This document shows positions 20,654-33,321 of a stretch of DNA of 64,000 nt, in pieces. Numbering within the stretch: the stretch's first letter is position 1; every line of letters begins with the position of its first letter. The position numbers and the translations under genes were made by a program. Origin of the DNA: Excoecaria cochinchinensis (taxonomy: Eukaryota > Streptophyta > Magnoliopsida > Malpighiales > Euphorbiaceae); assembly GCA_947683425.1 (NCBI GenBank), contig CANTUQ010000004.1, positions 7,292,001 to 7,356,000 on the forward strand. The letters run 5' to 3'. The notes under the pieces were generated by a model. That model saw nothing but the letters and a program-made list of their open reading frames with translations. It was not told where the DNA came from and made no database searches.

Positions 20654-21087
20654 AAATAGGCATGCCTATTTAGTTAAGTTAGCTGCAGCCATGCATATGT
20701 GTTCAGGACCCTGTTTGGATCCTCGCGATCCCTTTTAAACTTGAATCTTGTTTAAGATTCCATGCAAAAATGTTTGAAACAAAAACAAAAGAATAGTTTT
20801 GATACCCTCGGGCATCCATGCATTTTGAATGAACATGCGTTACTCGCTATCCACTATTTTGAATAAGTAGGGTTTACTGTGTTTATGTGTTATAATTCAG
20901 TCCAGCATGAATGATTGTGTGATTTATGATGTTGAGATCTTGAGTATGATGAATTGTTTATTAAGAATTGATTTTCGGTGTGTGCCATGTGTATGTGATT
21001 TGTTTCTGACGTCCACTGTGAGTGGTCATTTTTTATTGTGTTTTCCCCACTAAGCGTATTCGCTTAGCACGGGTGTTTTATCCGTGC
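20654..21087 (+). other. Hairpin chain in C LTR
   Basis: AAATAGGCATGCCTATTT (20654-20671), GGATC-CTCGC-GATCC (20717-20731), GAATCTT-GTTT-AAGATTC (20743-20760), CCACT-GTG-AGTGG (21013-21025), CTAAGCG-TATT-CGCTTAG (21050-21067) and GCACGG-9nt-CCGTGC (21067-21087), followed by AG/GT. Compared with A and D the stems differ by paired changes while loops stay the same. Confidence 0.85.
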
Positions 21088-21526
21088 AGGTGTTGATGTC
21101 ATTGGAGATTTTGGGCATGGAGATCCGTTTCAGCAGGGCCAACATAACTAGGAGAGAGAGATTTTACAGTATAAGATTGTACTTTTTGTATATGTATTAG
21201 TTTAACATTTTATAATGATGACTCTTGATGTAAGCTCTACTTTTGTAATTTAGTTTTGATATCCGATATGTACATGATCTTCCTCGCTAAGGCACTTTTG
21301 AATTTTGATATGTAAGACTATTATGTAAATTAATAAAATATTGTACTTTTGTTTTCAGCCTCCGTCTATTGTTTTAAGAAATTTTATTTTACCCTTTTTG
21401 AATGAATAATTCGTAACTTTATTTGCTTTGTTTGAGGTCTTACATGACAGCCCTCATCTATCGAGGTCCTTCTTCCTCCTCGAGGGAGGAAGTTCCCTAT
21501 ATATAGGTAAGGGGTGTTACATTTTG

Positions 21527-21538
21527 TGGTATTAGAGC
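21527..21538 (+). other. Primer-binding site of element C (initiator tRNA-Met type)
   Basis: TGGTATTAGAGC, one mismatch from TGGTATCAGAGC, the complement of the plant initiator tRNA-Met 3' end. It lies five bases after the LTR. Confidence 0.85.
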
Positions 21539-21631
21539 GAGGTTTAGACGTTTCTGGGTAAGTGTAAGATAGAGTGTACATTTAGTGTTGTGTTGGCCTG
21601 ATGCAGATTATTGTGTATGTTTTATAGTTAG

Positions 21632-22737
21632 ATGGGGTCTGCTCGTGGATCAGCTGAGAGTGCAAATCCCCGAGAGCAAGATCCGTCCATTTCTGGTCCG
21701 GCTCAACCACCTAGGGTGCAACCTGAGGCCCCTGCGGTCCCCTTTGAGGCCATACTCAAGATATCTCAGGATATGGCCACGGTTTTGGAAAGAGTTACTG
21801 CCCCGAGAGCTCTAATTGAGAATATGAGGAAGTTTGGAGCGAAGGATTTCTTTAGAACCAGCTTAGATAAATCGAATAAAGCTGAGAGGTGGATTGAGAA
21901 GGTTAGTCGGGTGCTAAGGGAAATTCGGTGCCTTCCGGAGAGAGTGGCGGAGTGTGTAGTGTCTTTATTGCAGGGCTCAACTTATGATTGGTGGACATTA
22001 GTGCTTAGACATCCTCAGCTTCCCGAGCTTGTAACATGGGAGTTCTTTGAAGGAGAATTTCGGAGTAAGTATGTTACTAAGGCATTTAAAGAGGCCAGAT
22101 GGGCGCAATTTTTGAGTCTTCGACAAAGAGTGTTATCCATGGTTGATTATGAGAAGGAGTTTAATCGACTCAGTATGCACTGCCAGGAGTTCTCACTGAG
22201 GAGTTTCGATGTTAACAGTTTGAGGTGGGTCTGAATGAGTCTCTAAAGGTGATGTTAGTTTCTTTGATGTCTTCACCGGATATCAGTTATTATTAGATAG
22301 TGCAGTCAGCTTTGAGAGCGGAACGCTCTGAGAATATTTTAAGAGAGAAGGCTCAGAGGAAAAAGTCCTCTAGAGGAGGTTCCTCATTAGGAAATAGGTT
22401 GCGCGAGTCTCAAGGAAATCCTTCTGGTGAGTCACATGCTAGTCCGGCTACTAGAGGGAGGTGGCAGGAATCCTTTAGAGGGTCTAGCACGGGTAGAGGA
22501 GCTTCGGGTGGTAGAGGTAATGGAGTGCCTCAGTGCTCCCATTGCAGTAAGCGCCATTGGGGTGAATGTCGGTGGTTAATGGGAGGATGTTTTAGATGTG
22601 GTAGCACCGACCAATTTCTAACCAATTGCCCGAACTTGTATAAGAATACTCAGGGTCAACAAGAGGCTAGTGGAGCGGGGTCGAATGTTCCTCAGGGTAG
22701 TCGTGCTAGAGGTAGAGGACGGGATCGTGGTGGATGA
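21632..22737 (+). pseudogene. gag of element C (frameshifted)
   Basis: The ATG at 21632 begins MGSARGSAESANPREQDPSI and matches the D gag start (MASNSARGS...). The capsid region has VLERVTAPRA, ERWIEKVSRVLREIRC, LLQGSTYDWW, WEFFEGEFRSKYV, ARWAQFLSLRQR and DYEKEFNRLS, the retrotransposon gag pattern. The frame shifts near 22180 and a stop near 22293 follows. The frame from 22300 holds a basic Ser/Arg/Gly tail and two Cys-rich units, CSHCSKRHWGEC and CFRCGSTDQFLTNC. In the second, the His of the C-x2-C-x4-H-x4-C knuckle is Gln. A stop at 22735 separates gag from protease, unlike D where the frame is continuous. Confidence 0.88.
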
Positions 22738-24368
22738 CCTTGGGAAAGAGAACCCCCAGTGCCGGCGGCCGCAAGAGCTTACGCAATGAGAGCTCGTGAT
22801 GACCAGGATGCTTTGGAAGTAATAGCCAATAAGTTTTTACTTTTCAGCATTGAAATGTATGCTTTGATAGACCCGGGTTCTACTAATTCTTATCTGTGTT
22901 CTGATAAGTTGTGTGATGCATTGGCTAATGAGGATAAATTGGATTATGAGATATGTTTGACTAGTCCGTTAGGGCAGTGTGTTAAAGTGAATCGGGTATA
23001 TCGGGATTGTCCTTTGATGGTGCAAGGTAAGGAATTTCCAGTTGATCTGATTAGTCTACCATTTCATGAGTTTGACCTAATTCTGGGTATGGATTGGTTG
23101 TCTAAGCAGCGAGCTATAGTTGATTGTTAGAGGAGAATGGTTGTGATAAAAGATAGGGATCAGATACCTATGGTTGTGAAAGGTTTGGAAAGTAATTTGC
23201 TGCACAATGTAATTTAGGCTATGAAGGCCAAACAGTTCATGATGAAAGGATGTGAAGCATATTTGGCCTTAATTTTGAATTCTTGACGAGGGAAAGTAAA
23301 GATACAAGATATTTCGGTAGTAAGAGAATTTGCGGATGTGTTTCTAGAGGAATTACCGGGTTTGCCACCAGAGAGAGAAGTACAACTGTCTCTAGATATT
23401 GTACCGGGGGCAGCTCCGATTTCTAAGGCTCCGTATTGTATGGCTCCGGTGGAATTGAAAGTGTTAAAAAATCAATTGCAAGAACTTTTGGATAAGGGTT
23501 TCATTCGATCAAGTGTGTCACCTTGGGGTGCTTCGGTTCTGTTTGTTAAGAAGAAAGAAGGTACTTTGAGAATGTGTATTGATTATCGACAGATCAACAA
23601 GGTTACGGTAAAGAACAAGTATCCGTTGCCACGGATTGAGGATCTTTTCGATCAGTTAAGAGGAGCTGGAGTGTTTTCGAAGATAGATTTGAGATCTGGT
23701 TACTATCAGTTGAGATTTAAGGATGCAGATGTTGCGAAGACAGCTTTTCGGACGCATTGTGGTCACTACGAATTTTTAGTGATGCCATTTGGATTGACTA
23801 ATGCACCCGCAGCTTTCATGGATTTAATGAACAGGGTATTCAAACAGTATTTGGATCATTTTGTTGTAGTGTTCATTGATGACATTCTGGGTTATTCCAA
23901 GAATGAAAGGGATCATGAGGAACATCTGAAGTTGGTATTGCAAGTGTTGAGGGACCATCAGCTCTATGTTAAGCTTAGTAAGTGCGAATTTTGGTTAAAA
24001 GAGGTAACCTTTCTTGGGCATGTGGTTTCAGTTGAAGGTATTCGGGTGGATCCATCCAAAGTTGAAGCCATTGTGAACTGGTTACCACCTAAGTTTGTGC
24101 CAAAAGTGAGGAGTTTTCTAGGACTAGCTGGCTATTATAGGCAGTTTGTTAAGGGATTTTCAGTGATAGATTCGCCTTTGACTCAGCTTCTCCGAAAAGA
24201 GGTTAAGTTCAATTGGTCTGATAGGTGCCAAGCAAGTTTTGAGTAGTTGAAGGATATGTTGATTAAAGCTCCTGTACTTACTCAACCCATTTCGGGTAAA
24301 GAGTATACTATGTACAGTGATGCCTCAGGTATATGATTGGGCTGTGTTTTGATGCAGGACAGCAAGGT
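22738..24368 (+). pseudogene. Protease and RT of element C (broken)
   Basis: The protease-like domain (22759-23130) has YALIDPGSTNSYL with the catalytic Asp and LILGMDWLSKQRAIVDC, ending in TAG. A stop-rich linker follows. RT (23338-24246) is well kept: LPPEREVQLSLD, WGASVLFVKKKEG, LRMCIDYRQIN, FRTHCGHYEFLVMPFGLTNAPAAFMDL, the FxDD box in VVVFIDDILGYS and FLGLAGYYRQF. A TAG at 24244 and a TGA near 24335 break the start of RNase H (MYSDASG). The gene is then cut at 24368 by LTR I. C keeps CGA (Arg) at the codon that is TGA in both D copies. Confidence 0.9.
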
Positions 24369-24950
24369 TGTAACACCCTTTCCACTGTACATAATAATTT
24401 AATTGTCTTAAGCTATTCTTAAAATCATTACGAAATTCCGGGTAATTTTTTTTTCCAACTATTACACCTTACTATTCACACAATCATTCTCAAATATGCT
24501 ACTTAAATTCTATCGAAATTTCGGCAGAATCTCCCCTGTAATATTGCCTATCCCCCTGTAAACAGAAAGTCTTTACACTTCTATAATCACATACATATTC
24601 AACCATCCTACTCCAATTCAAACTCCAACACAATTTTGCCCATCCTCCAATTTAATTCCAATCACATATTTATATAATAACTCATAATGTCATCAGTTCA
24701 CTATTTACATCAATTATACAAAATACAAAGCTATTATGATAATACATCATCTATCAACTATAAATAATTATCTAATACAAATTCTTTGATACAATAGTAT
24801 CCTAATTATTTAGGGAGTGTACATGCCACAAGAACAAATATTCGAATTATCAAATACAAAAATTCAATTTCTTTCACTTCCTTTCCATACTTACCATTTC
24901 ATATTTCTTCTATGAAGCAGTGCTGATATTCACTTGATTTCTGTCTTATA

Positions 24951-24995
24951 CCTGCGCGAGGATAAACCACGCGCTAAGCTTTACGCTTAGTGGTG
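24951..24995 (-). other. Double hairpin of LTR I
   Basis: Minus strand CTAAGCGTAAAGCTTAG followed by GCGCG-11nt-CGCGC and CAG/GT. Relative to A, C and D (GCACGG/CCGTGC) the second stem has changed on both arms, which keeps pairing. Confidence 0.75.
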
Positions 24996-25491
24996 ACTAC
25001 CAAATTTACTTATCCAAAGCATAAATATAATATATACACATATAATTGATCATTCATACATTAATATCGCAAATTACTTTTTCTTTTCATAATCAATATA
25101 ATACTTTATAAATAATATACCAATAGCTATTTAACTCCAAATTAAATATGAATGATTTGCAAGATAAAACCATATTTATGCAAAATATTCAATATTCTTT
25201 TAAAAATGTTGAAATTTCTTAAACTTGCATATTCAAGTTTCCAAATCCATAACTGAAATTTCCTAACATTTTGACAATATACAAATCATGCTTATCGTGC
25301 ATCGCTAAGCAAATTCCATAAATTATTAAATAGTCAATATGCTTCTGACATAGCAATTAATATTTCATTTCTACATGACAATTATTATGGCTTTCATCTA
25401 GTCATTAATACCAGCTAATATGTCTATACATATACGTAACACACAATATACATGTATGTAACACACACTGGTGATTATGACGTTGATATAC

Positions 25492-25605
25492 ATACATAAG
25501 GCTACTTCATTATATTATTAATTTCATAGGATCATTTACTGATATCATTGATTTACATACATAAGGCTACTTCATTATATTATTAATTTCATAGGATCAT
25601 TTACT
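25492..25605. repeat. Short tandem duplication, period 65 bp, in LTR I
   Basis: The segment from catacataaggctacttcat to ggatcatttact occurs twice, offset by 65 bp. It is a local replication-slippage product. Confidence 0.9.
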
Positions 25606-25999
25606 CAATTAGAATTTTTTTATCACAGATCCATCAGCTTTATCAATATATACATATACACATATATATATATAACTTTAAATTTCACTCTTATCTACTA
25701 ATTAACATCCCTTTAGCAGTTGTACTATTTTATCCTTCAACTTTACTTCTGTCATTAAATTACTTTATGGCTTCTTAATCCACATTTACTTTCACTTGCC
25801 ATCTAACTTCTTAAGTTATACATTTAATATGGATTATAAATTATTATTTAAACCCACCAGTTTATCTCACTTCATTTATTCATCATTAAATTTCTTGATT
25901 CACACAATTATTTCACATTCATAAATTCACTTTGCAATTTACTGTTTTGCCCATAGTACAATGCTGGCAGACTCTAAGCACAGGATAAACGGGATGTGA

Positions 26000-26250
26000 A
26001 CCCCTAAGAGTTCACAATAACCTGGAGAGACCTCTGAGAGATCACTCCAGTCTTTCAAACCTGAAGGAACCCCGAAGGATTACCCCCAGTCTTTCAGATA
26101 ATAGTGGAGTCCTGTGTGACCACCACTGTCTTTAAATACAGTACAATACACTTCGGATATTAAAATACAGAAGTAGGACCATCATTGGCCTACTAAAAAG
26201 TGAGTCGCCATGCTCACACCCGCGGTCTTATGTCCCTATGGCTAGCCACT
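26000..26250 (-). other. Hairpin-rich segment of LTR I
   Basis: Inverted repeats on either strand include GTGAAC-8nt-GTTCAC (about 25997-26016), CTGGAG...CTCCAG (about 26023-26052), GTAGG-11nt-CCTAC (about 26174-26194), GTGAG-TCGCCATG-CTCAC (about 26201-26218) and TGGCTAGCCA (about 26240-26249). The last three correspond by position and loop sequence to hairpins in LTR G near 33453-33518. Confidence 0.7.
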
Positions 26251-28216
26251 ATATCCTGAACTAGACTTGACTACCAGCTCATCGAATAGGGCCACATTAT
26301 TGAATGTTATTTAAATAAATCAAAAATTTAATCTTTACATAAAATAAGATCAATATACACTTCAATTCAATTTTTCAGAAATAATCCCGGTATCATCCAT
26401 CATCAATTTCTCATAACATTCCATTTACTTATCAAATTTCACTAATCTTAGCTTCACAACAAGCCATTAATCATATTTATATATTTAAAATGTGTTAACA
26501 ATAATAATATACCTCATTTATATCAATATACATTCTGCCACTACTCTTTCTTTCCATTTCAATTCATTTTCATTTTATTTCGTCAAATTAAATTTATTTC
26601 ATACCATACCATTAATACATTATTGTTTAAATAGGGATTCACTATTTTTCATTTATCCAATTCTTCTTACAAATTACCCCATTTAAACACGTATAACCCA
26701 TTTTTACTTTTATTTATAGCCTGATATTCTGACTTCCTTAACAGACTAATTTACTTTATTGTTATAATTGTCTTTTAGGCATACTTAACTATACTCTTTA
26801 TTTGTTAAGTACACTCACTTTCACTAATTCATTCACATGTCATGAGCCTGCTTAAAATACTTTTAGTCCTTTATTTATCAGTAATATAGTAAATTTATAT
26901 TTTCTTCTCTAAAATTTAAGTAAAGTACGATGTTGCCTTCTATTAGTCTTTACTTATAAATCTAATTTTTTTTTCATGTTGAATTCCATCCTATCTTTAT
27001 AGATTTACACTAAGTTTCATTTACTTTAAATGACACGTAGTATAAACCGTTAACTCTACTAGATCATTCATAACATTTAACAAAATTTCTACTTAACAAA
27101 TTTGTGCAAGTCAACACACACATAGGGATTAAGATTAGTTACAGTAACAATTCATTACAATAGGTGTATTATCCATTCTTAGTTTATAAATTCGAAAGCA
27201 CAATTCAAGTAAAATTTCATGATGTACCCAAAAACAGAATTCCAAACTTCACTGTTCCCTACTTGCTTCCATTTCAATATTTTAGCTCAAATCACCAGTT
27301 TAACTTAATTTACTCGATTTATTAAAGCCTTCCCTTACCACTCAAAATAAGTAACTAAATTAAATCAAACTCACCAAGTAGTCTGAATTTAATACAAGGC
27401 TTACTATTGTGTTTATGTTATTTCATTCTTATATATGTGTAAGTACACATGCATTTCTAATTTAATCCTAACTGTAATTTGATTTCACGAAACATTGGCT
27501 TCAACCATGCACCTACCATTTTAAAACATACAATAACCAGATTTTAGTATAACACGTCAAATACCTTCAACCCAATTTCATGTACTATTCTTAATTAAAA
27601 CTTTCAATAAACATATTTAGACTTTCCGCTTAACATTTAAATTTTCCACCAATTCTTCGAGTATTACTAATTACACTACATTACCTAGATTGGCATATTG
27701 TGATACTCATGTATATCCTAAGATCTAATTATGGTTAAGTTACTAATACATTTAATTATTACCCTGATTTGTATGTCAAAATTTTAATATAAAAAAGAAT
27801 TCATAGATAATGCAACTCCTAACTTACATATCAATGTACATTTCATCAACTCCACAAATACTGTTCAATTTTCTCAAATAGTACAATTTTCCAAATCTTC
27901 CATTCAACCCAAAATCTGCAACATCCTAATTTAATTTTATTCAGCTAAGCCAGTACTCTTAACACACTGCCAGCAAATAAATAAAATTTTTCACATACTG
28001 TATTTAGCAAAATCACTCTTAATAAATTTTAACTTATGGAAAATCACTTAAGAAAGTAATTTTGGTGGCCACATACCGGATTTTTCTGCATAATTTGGCC
28101 TCTTCACCATCGCCAGAGCCTCGCCAGAGTCTCGTCGGAGGTTCGCCGGAGCTCCACCGGAGGCGCTGAGCTCATCGAAGGGAAGCTTGATGCCTCGGGT
28201 TTACGGTTCCAGTGGT

Positions 28217-29416
28217 GTTTGCTCTTAAGGTTTGACGGCATTATTTGTATGGGGAAACTTGCAGGATCTTCACGGATCATAAGAGTCTGAAGTATTTGCT
28301 CACTCAGAAAGAATTGAACTTGAGGCAGCGAAGGTGGTTGGAGTTTTTTAAAGATTATGACTGTATTATTGATTACCATCCGGGCAAGGCAAATGTAGTG
28401 GCAGATGCTCTAAGTAGGAAATCAGTTTCGGCTTTGTCTCTGAGTAGAGGAAAGTGGTGATTTGATTCGAAAGGAGCACTAATTTCCCAGTTGAAGGTTA
28501 GACTGAGTTTGAGACAATTAATAATAGATGCACAGTTGAGTGACCCTGTGTGGCAGCGTGTTTTGTATGTGATAAAAGACGGTAAGCAGATCGAATTTTT
28601 TGTAGATTGTGACGGAGCACTCAGATTTGGGAATCGGTTGTGTGTGCCTGATGTAAGTGATGTGAAGAGAAAACTTTTGCAAGAAGCACATTCATCGGTT
28701 TTCACGATGCATCCAGGAGGAAATAAAATGTACAGAGACCTCAAGCAGTTTTATTAGTGGCCGAGTATGAAAAGGGACATAGTGGAGTTTGTTCCAAAAT
28801 GTCTGAAGTGTCAGCAAGTGAAAGCTGAGCATCAAGTTCCAACAAGATTGTTGCATCCCTTACCCATTCCTCAATGGAAGTGGGATGATGTTACGATGGA
28901 CTTTGTAGTTGGTTTACCATTGACACAGCGCAAGCACGATTCAGTGTGGGTGATAGTCGACCGCTGGTCGAAGTCAGCACACTTCTTGCCAGTTCGGTTA
29001 GACTATTCCATAGATAAGTTGGCAGAGATCTATGTGAATGAGATAATAAGGCTTCACGGAGTACCAATCTCTATTATGTCTGATCGGTATCCGAGGTTTA
29101 CGTCAAAGTTTTGGAAGGAATTACAATTCGCTTTGGGTACTCAGTTAAATTTCAGCACTGCATTTCACCCTCAGACCAATGATCAGTCAGAGAGGGTTAT
29201 CCCGGTTCTTGAAGATATGCTTCGGGGATGTACTTTGGAGTACTCAGGTGGCAGGGATAAGTATGTGCCTTTAATGGAGTTTGCGTACAATAACAGCTAT
29301 CAGGTGAGTATTGGAATGGCTCCCTATGAAGCTCTTTATGGACGGAAATCCAGGACTCCAGTGTGTTAGACTGAATTGTCAGAAAGGCCTATTGTGGGTT
29401 CGGAGTTAGTTAGAGA
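28217..29416 (+). pseudogene. RNase H tail and integrase of element C (broken)
   Basis: Resumes in VFALKV, with a stop in place of the usual Trp, then HYLYGETCRIFTDHKSLKYL and a stretch with VVADALSRKSVSAL. The integrase zinc-binding part has HSSVFTMHPG and CLKCQQVKAEHQ, with a stop at 28755. The core (28767-29369) keeps the first Asp in VTMDFVVGLP, the second in SIMSDRYPRF and the Glu in NDQSERVIP, so the DDE triad is complete. A stop replaces Trp after SRTPVC at 29367, and the gene ends at about 29416 (RDT) at LTR fragment F. The C-terminal module and 3' LTR are not in the window. Confidence 0.9.
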
Positions 29417-30287
29417 CACCGAACCCCGGGGCGCCCCGAACCACCAGCTTTTAGAGCTTTCGGGAGGAGGTTCATGAAACTTGCAAGTGAAATTGCAAGG
29501 GCGTCTATTTCGGGCAACAAGGAGGTTTCATGAAGTCGCCACCCAATAGAACATTGGAAAAGTTCGTCTAGCCTCAGTGAGTCTAAGACAGCGCTGCTAT
29601 GTCTATTATAGGCAAGCCGGACGTGCCTTGGAGGCTTCCACCCTAATGATAGGATGGTCCTCTAGCCTCACGCTTGGGCAAACTAGAGGGGTCTTGGAGG
29701 CGTCCACCCTAACAGAACATTAGGATGGCCCTCTCGCCTCATGGCTCCTAGGACTGTGCAATTTTAAGCCCTTTTACGAGACACAAGAGGTGTCTTGGAG
29801 GCCCCATCCCAAAAAAATATTGAGATGGCCCTCTCGCCTCATTTAGCCCAAAGACTAGAAAAGGTTCGGGACTTCCCATTTATTCATACCTTGGTTATAT
29901 TTATAGTTAAGTTTTGAATTTATCGTTTCATCCCATCTCTCATTCAATTTAATGCAGTTAAATTAAAGCGCAAATTATCCATTCAAGGGAAGCGATAAAT
30001 AAATAATAATTAAAATAAAGTACGAAAAAATAAATTACAACAAAACTAGGGGCAGAATACAACCACCATTATAAATTGCAAGCGATTCATACATAAATTG
30101 GGATATATATTAGGAGTGAGCACATTAGTCCTCGCATTCATATTTATTACAAAATGATTTTGAGGCGTCGATTTTTATTTGTTAGAAAAATAGGACATTG
30201 GTCCTCAATTTATAAGAATCCCACTTTGATTAATAAAAAAAAACATTTAACCGTTTTTACATTAACGGGATAATATAAGAAGAACAT
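29417..30287 (-). mobile_element. LTR fragment F (Tat-like, minus orientation)
   Basis: Non-coding segment resembling, in reverse complement, the U5 half of the element E LTR. Shared marks are the GGTGGCGACTYC motif (reverse of gtcgccacccaatagaac), a GTTGTATTCTGCCCCTA-like segment, and the hairpin AGGAC-ATTG-GTCCT (30192-30205). It contains three tandem variants of a unit with GGCCCTCTCGCCTCA and CTTGGAGGC at about 29630-29850. Its right end is cut by LTR G at 30288. The left edge against element C is approximate (29415-29420). Confidence 0.65.
29620..29850 (-). repeat. Degenerate tandem units in LTR F
   Basis: About three copies of a roughly 75-100-bp unit carrying CTTGGAGGC-(G/T)TCCACCCTAA-...-ATGG(C/T)CCTCT(A/C)GCCTCA. 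Spacing is irregular, so this is a local duplication and not a satellite. Confidence 0.6.
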
Positions 30288-33200
30288 TGTAACACCCTGA
30301 TACCCATAAATGATGTGGATACCGGATGTCACAACACTGCACTGCATTGCCAATCACTGATGATGCACTTGAAAGCTCTGAATTTTTTTTTTATTTGTTT
30401 TTTACGCACATTTAACACACTACGCGCTGAGCATTAAAATGCCTAGTGGTGGATACTTATCCTAAGTTTTCCATACTAATCCTATATACTTGTTCACTTA
30501 ATTATTTTATTGTATTTAGGTTATGGAGGCAATTATTTCTAAGTCTTTTTTAAACAGTTTATAACATACTTTAATGGCGTTCAATAACCTTATCTTTGTC
30601 ATTACCACTATTATCACTGATCAATGTCTTTACCTTTATCACTACTCTGTGATTCATTATTCGCTAACATACCATTAAAAATCTCACTATCATTTACACT
30701 ATTAACGTTTACACTTATCGATTTCACTCTCATTTGCACTATTAATCTTTATAGTTATCAATTTCACTACTATTTGTCAATTTTGGTATTTTACTTTATT
30801 TATTGGTTTTATTCTTTTTGTTCCTATTATCACTGACTTATCTTATGCACTAATGTCTCTTGTCGCTTAACACTTTATTCGGTTTATCATTTACGATTAA
30901 TTCCATATGTATCTCTTTTTAATACTTTTATCTTTGTAAATAATCTATTAGATTCTTCTTTTAATTTGTATGTTCAATTACAATTTAATTTCAGACACTA
31001 AATTGTTTATCAACTTACTTAATAATTTATCATTATTTCACTACTAGTAACGCTGATCAAATACTATTATTTTCTTTGTGTTTCTATCATTTCCTTTACT
31101 CTTTTACACTACACTAACTCTCTTATGTTAATATCATTTACTATGTTAAATCTTCCGATAAGTTACTTACTTAAATTAATTTCGTTTGCATTTATTCTTG
31201 TGTGGTTATCACTATACTTTAATCACTATCTTATTTCTTCCTTTATTATTTCGATTCAACACTTATCAATAATTTACTTTACAATATCACTTATCAATTT
31301 CATTTCGCTTGGACACTCATTTTGTTTAACAATTTTCACTTATCACTTAGCTATCGATTAACCTATAACTGTCTCTTTTTACTATTCATTTGGTCAACAT
31401 ATACGTCGTTGTAATTTTATTACTAATATATTATTTCTTATTCGACTTTGGTCACTTATATTATTATTCACAATAATAGCCTGTCAGTTTTCTTTTCTCA
31501 TAACACTATTTATTAATCACTATTACTGTAAAAATCCTTATCTCTCAATGTACCCAATTAAGCACTTCTAATATTCTAATTTATTTCAACTACACTCAAT
31601 TTGTTAGTCCATTTTATAACCTTTATTCAATCAATTATTTTACGTAGTAGCTCAATTCACTATAATCTCTTAATAATTGACTTTACAATTTAATCCTTCT
31701 ATATTCTTACATTTAAAACACTATCTTTCCATTTCACGTGGTTTATATTATCATTATTATCTACCTTATTATTTATATAGTTCCAAATATCATATCTTAA
31801 TTTACATATAGATAAAACCAATTTATTCATTCACTTAGTAGTCTATTTCTTTTCCATTTACACTTAAATATTATTGCTAGCCATGTTATGATCAATTACG
31901 TATGCGTCCCATAAATTTCACTTACTTACAATAAGGACACTAATTTACCTATTTACACTTCATTGTCACTAGCATAGTAGTTAAATCATAATCAATTTAA
32001 TCCATTATTCACTTAATATTTAATCAAACAATATTATTCTAAAATTCTCAATTGTTCGCCCGTTAATCACAGACACACATTTATTATCTCTCTTATTGCA
32101 TATTTACATTTTAATCCCTTCCTTAGTCTCATTATTTCCAATTTACCATTTAGCCCCTTACTTTGTGACAATTTACAGTTTAGCCTTTAATTAGCTTATA
32201 TTACGAACTTGTCATTACTTAATTTCATTATTACATTACTTTATTATTTATTTAGCATACAATTTCCATCTAGTCACTACTATAATATTTTCCTCACATT
32301 ACACTTTAGTCCCTCATTATTCATTAATTTCAATATTACCACTCCAATTCACTATAATTATAATTATACCACTATTTATAATTAATCTCACTTTTAATAT
32401 TATTATTAACTCACAATTTTACATTTTAGTCTTTAAATCATTCATTTAAATCATTCATTCATTTATGCATAAATTTTCACTAACTACAATATAATTAATT
32501 AAATATAATAATTTATCTAATTATTTCCTCAATGTAATAATCCACTAAAATTCACCAATTAATTAATTATACCATTATTTTGTCAATTAACATATTTTTA
32601 CACTAATTCATTAATTAATCTTATTTCAATCATATTAATTATTAAACCACTTTAGTTACACTAAATATACATATATATATATCATAATTACTCCACCAAT
32701 TATAATTTCCTAAACTTAAGTCCTTAATCTTTTCACTTAATTCCTTATACATCCCTAACTTTTTTCATTAATTACATCTATGTCCCATCTTTTATATTAA
32801 TTACAGTCATGTCCTTACTTTTGCCATAACACCACCCATATCCTTTCTTTTTCACTAATTCCCTTTATGTCCTCATTTTTCACCTAATTACCATTTTGCC
32901 CTCACTTATTCAATAATACCCTTTTTAACCTCACTTATTATTTAATTTACACTTTTACCCTTATTTACTTATTTAATTACTATTTTACCCCTTTTACACT
33001 TGAATACCACTTTTAACCTTATATTTTCACTAAATTACATTTAGGTCCTTATTTTATCACTTTTCCACTAATTTACTATTTTAACCTCACATTTTGCCAA
33101 AATTACAATTTTACCCTTCCACTTACAATTTTTACCAAACTTGCTCACTTTTTACCAACTTTTTATAAAATTACCGTTTTACCCCTAAGCTTTCTGTTTA

Positions 33201-33321
33201 CTTCATTTTAGTCCTGTTTTCACTCATTTTCACTTTTATCACTATTTTAATCACTTTTATCACATAATTACCAGAATGCCCCTAGTATACACCCGATAGA
33301 AAATCTACTGACCGGATATGC

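Larger units (their letters stand above)
19010..21521 (+). repeat. 5' LTR of element C
   Basis: Starts TGTAACGCCCTG and ends GGGGTGTTACA. Sections in order: short U3, TATA box at 19278, CT-rich leader, donor TTG/GTAAGT at 19457, exon-like block 19570-19648, GC palindromes 20047-20502, hairpin chain 20654-21087, AATAAA near 21333, and the LTR end. The primer site follows at 21527. It is only moderately similar to the LTRs of A and D apart from the conserved blocks. Confidence 0.93.
24369..28216 (-). mobile_element. LTR I (Ty3/gypsy, minus orientation) inside element C RNase H
   Basis: Starts TGTAACACCC at 24369. Orientation comes from the reverse complement of the CTAAGC...GCTTAG hairpin and splice-like CAG at about 24955-24992 and from hairpins at 25980-26250. 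A GC-rich stretch at about 28090-28216, with a donor-like CCG/GTATGTGG on the minus strand, would be the leader. The right boundary is approximate and lacks a TG/CA terminus. Between the two host flanks about 78 bp of RNase H coding sequence (roughly 26 codons) are missing and no 5-bp duplication is visible, so the locus was rearranged after or during insertion. The rest is very AT-rich DNA without convincing ORFs. Confidence 0.7.

Noticed and set aside
26492..26686. Small ORFs in AT-rich DNA of LTRs I and G (also 30624-30836, 31125-31361)
   Set aside because: They are in pyrimidine-rich AT DNA, encode Phe/Leu/Ile/Ser-rich strings, and match nothing recognisable.
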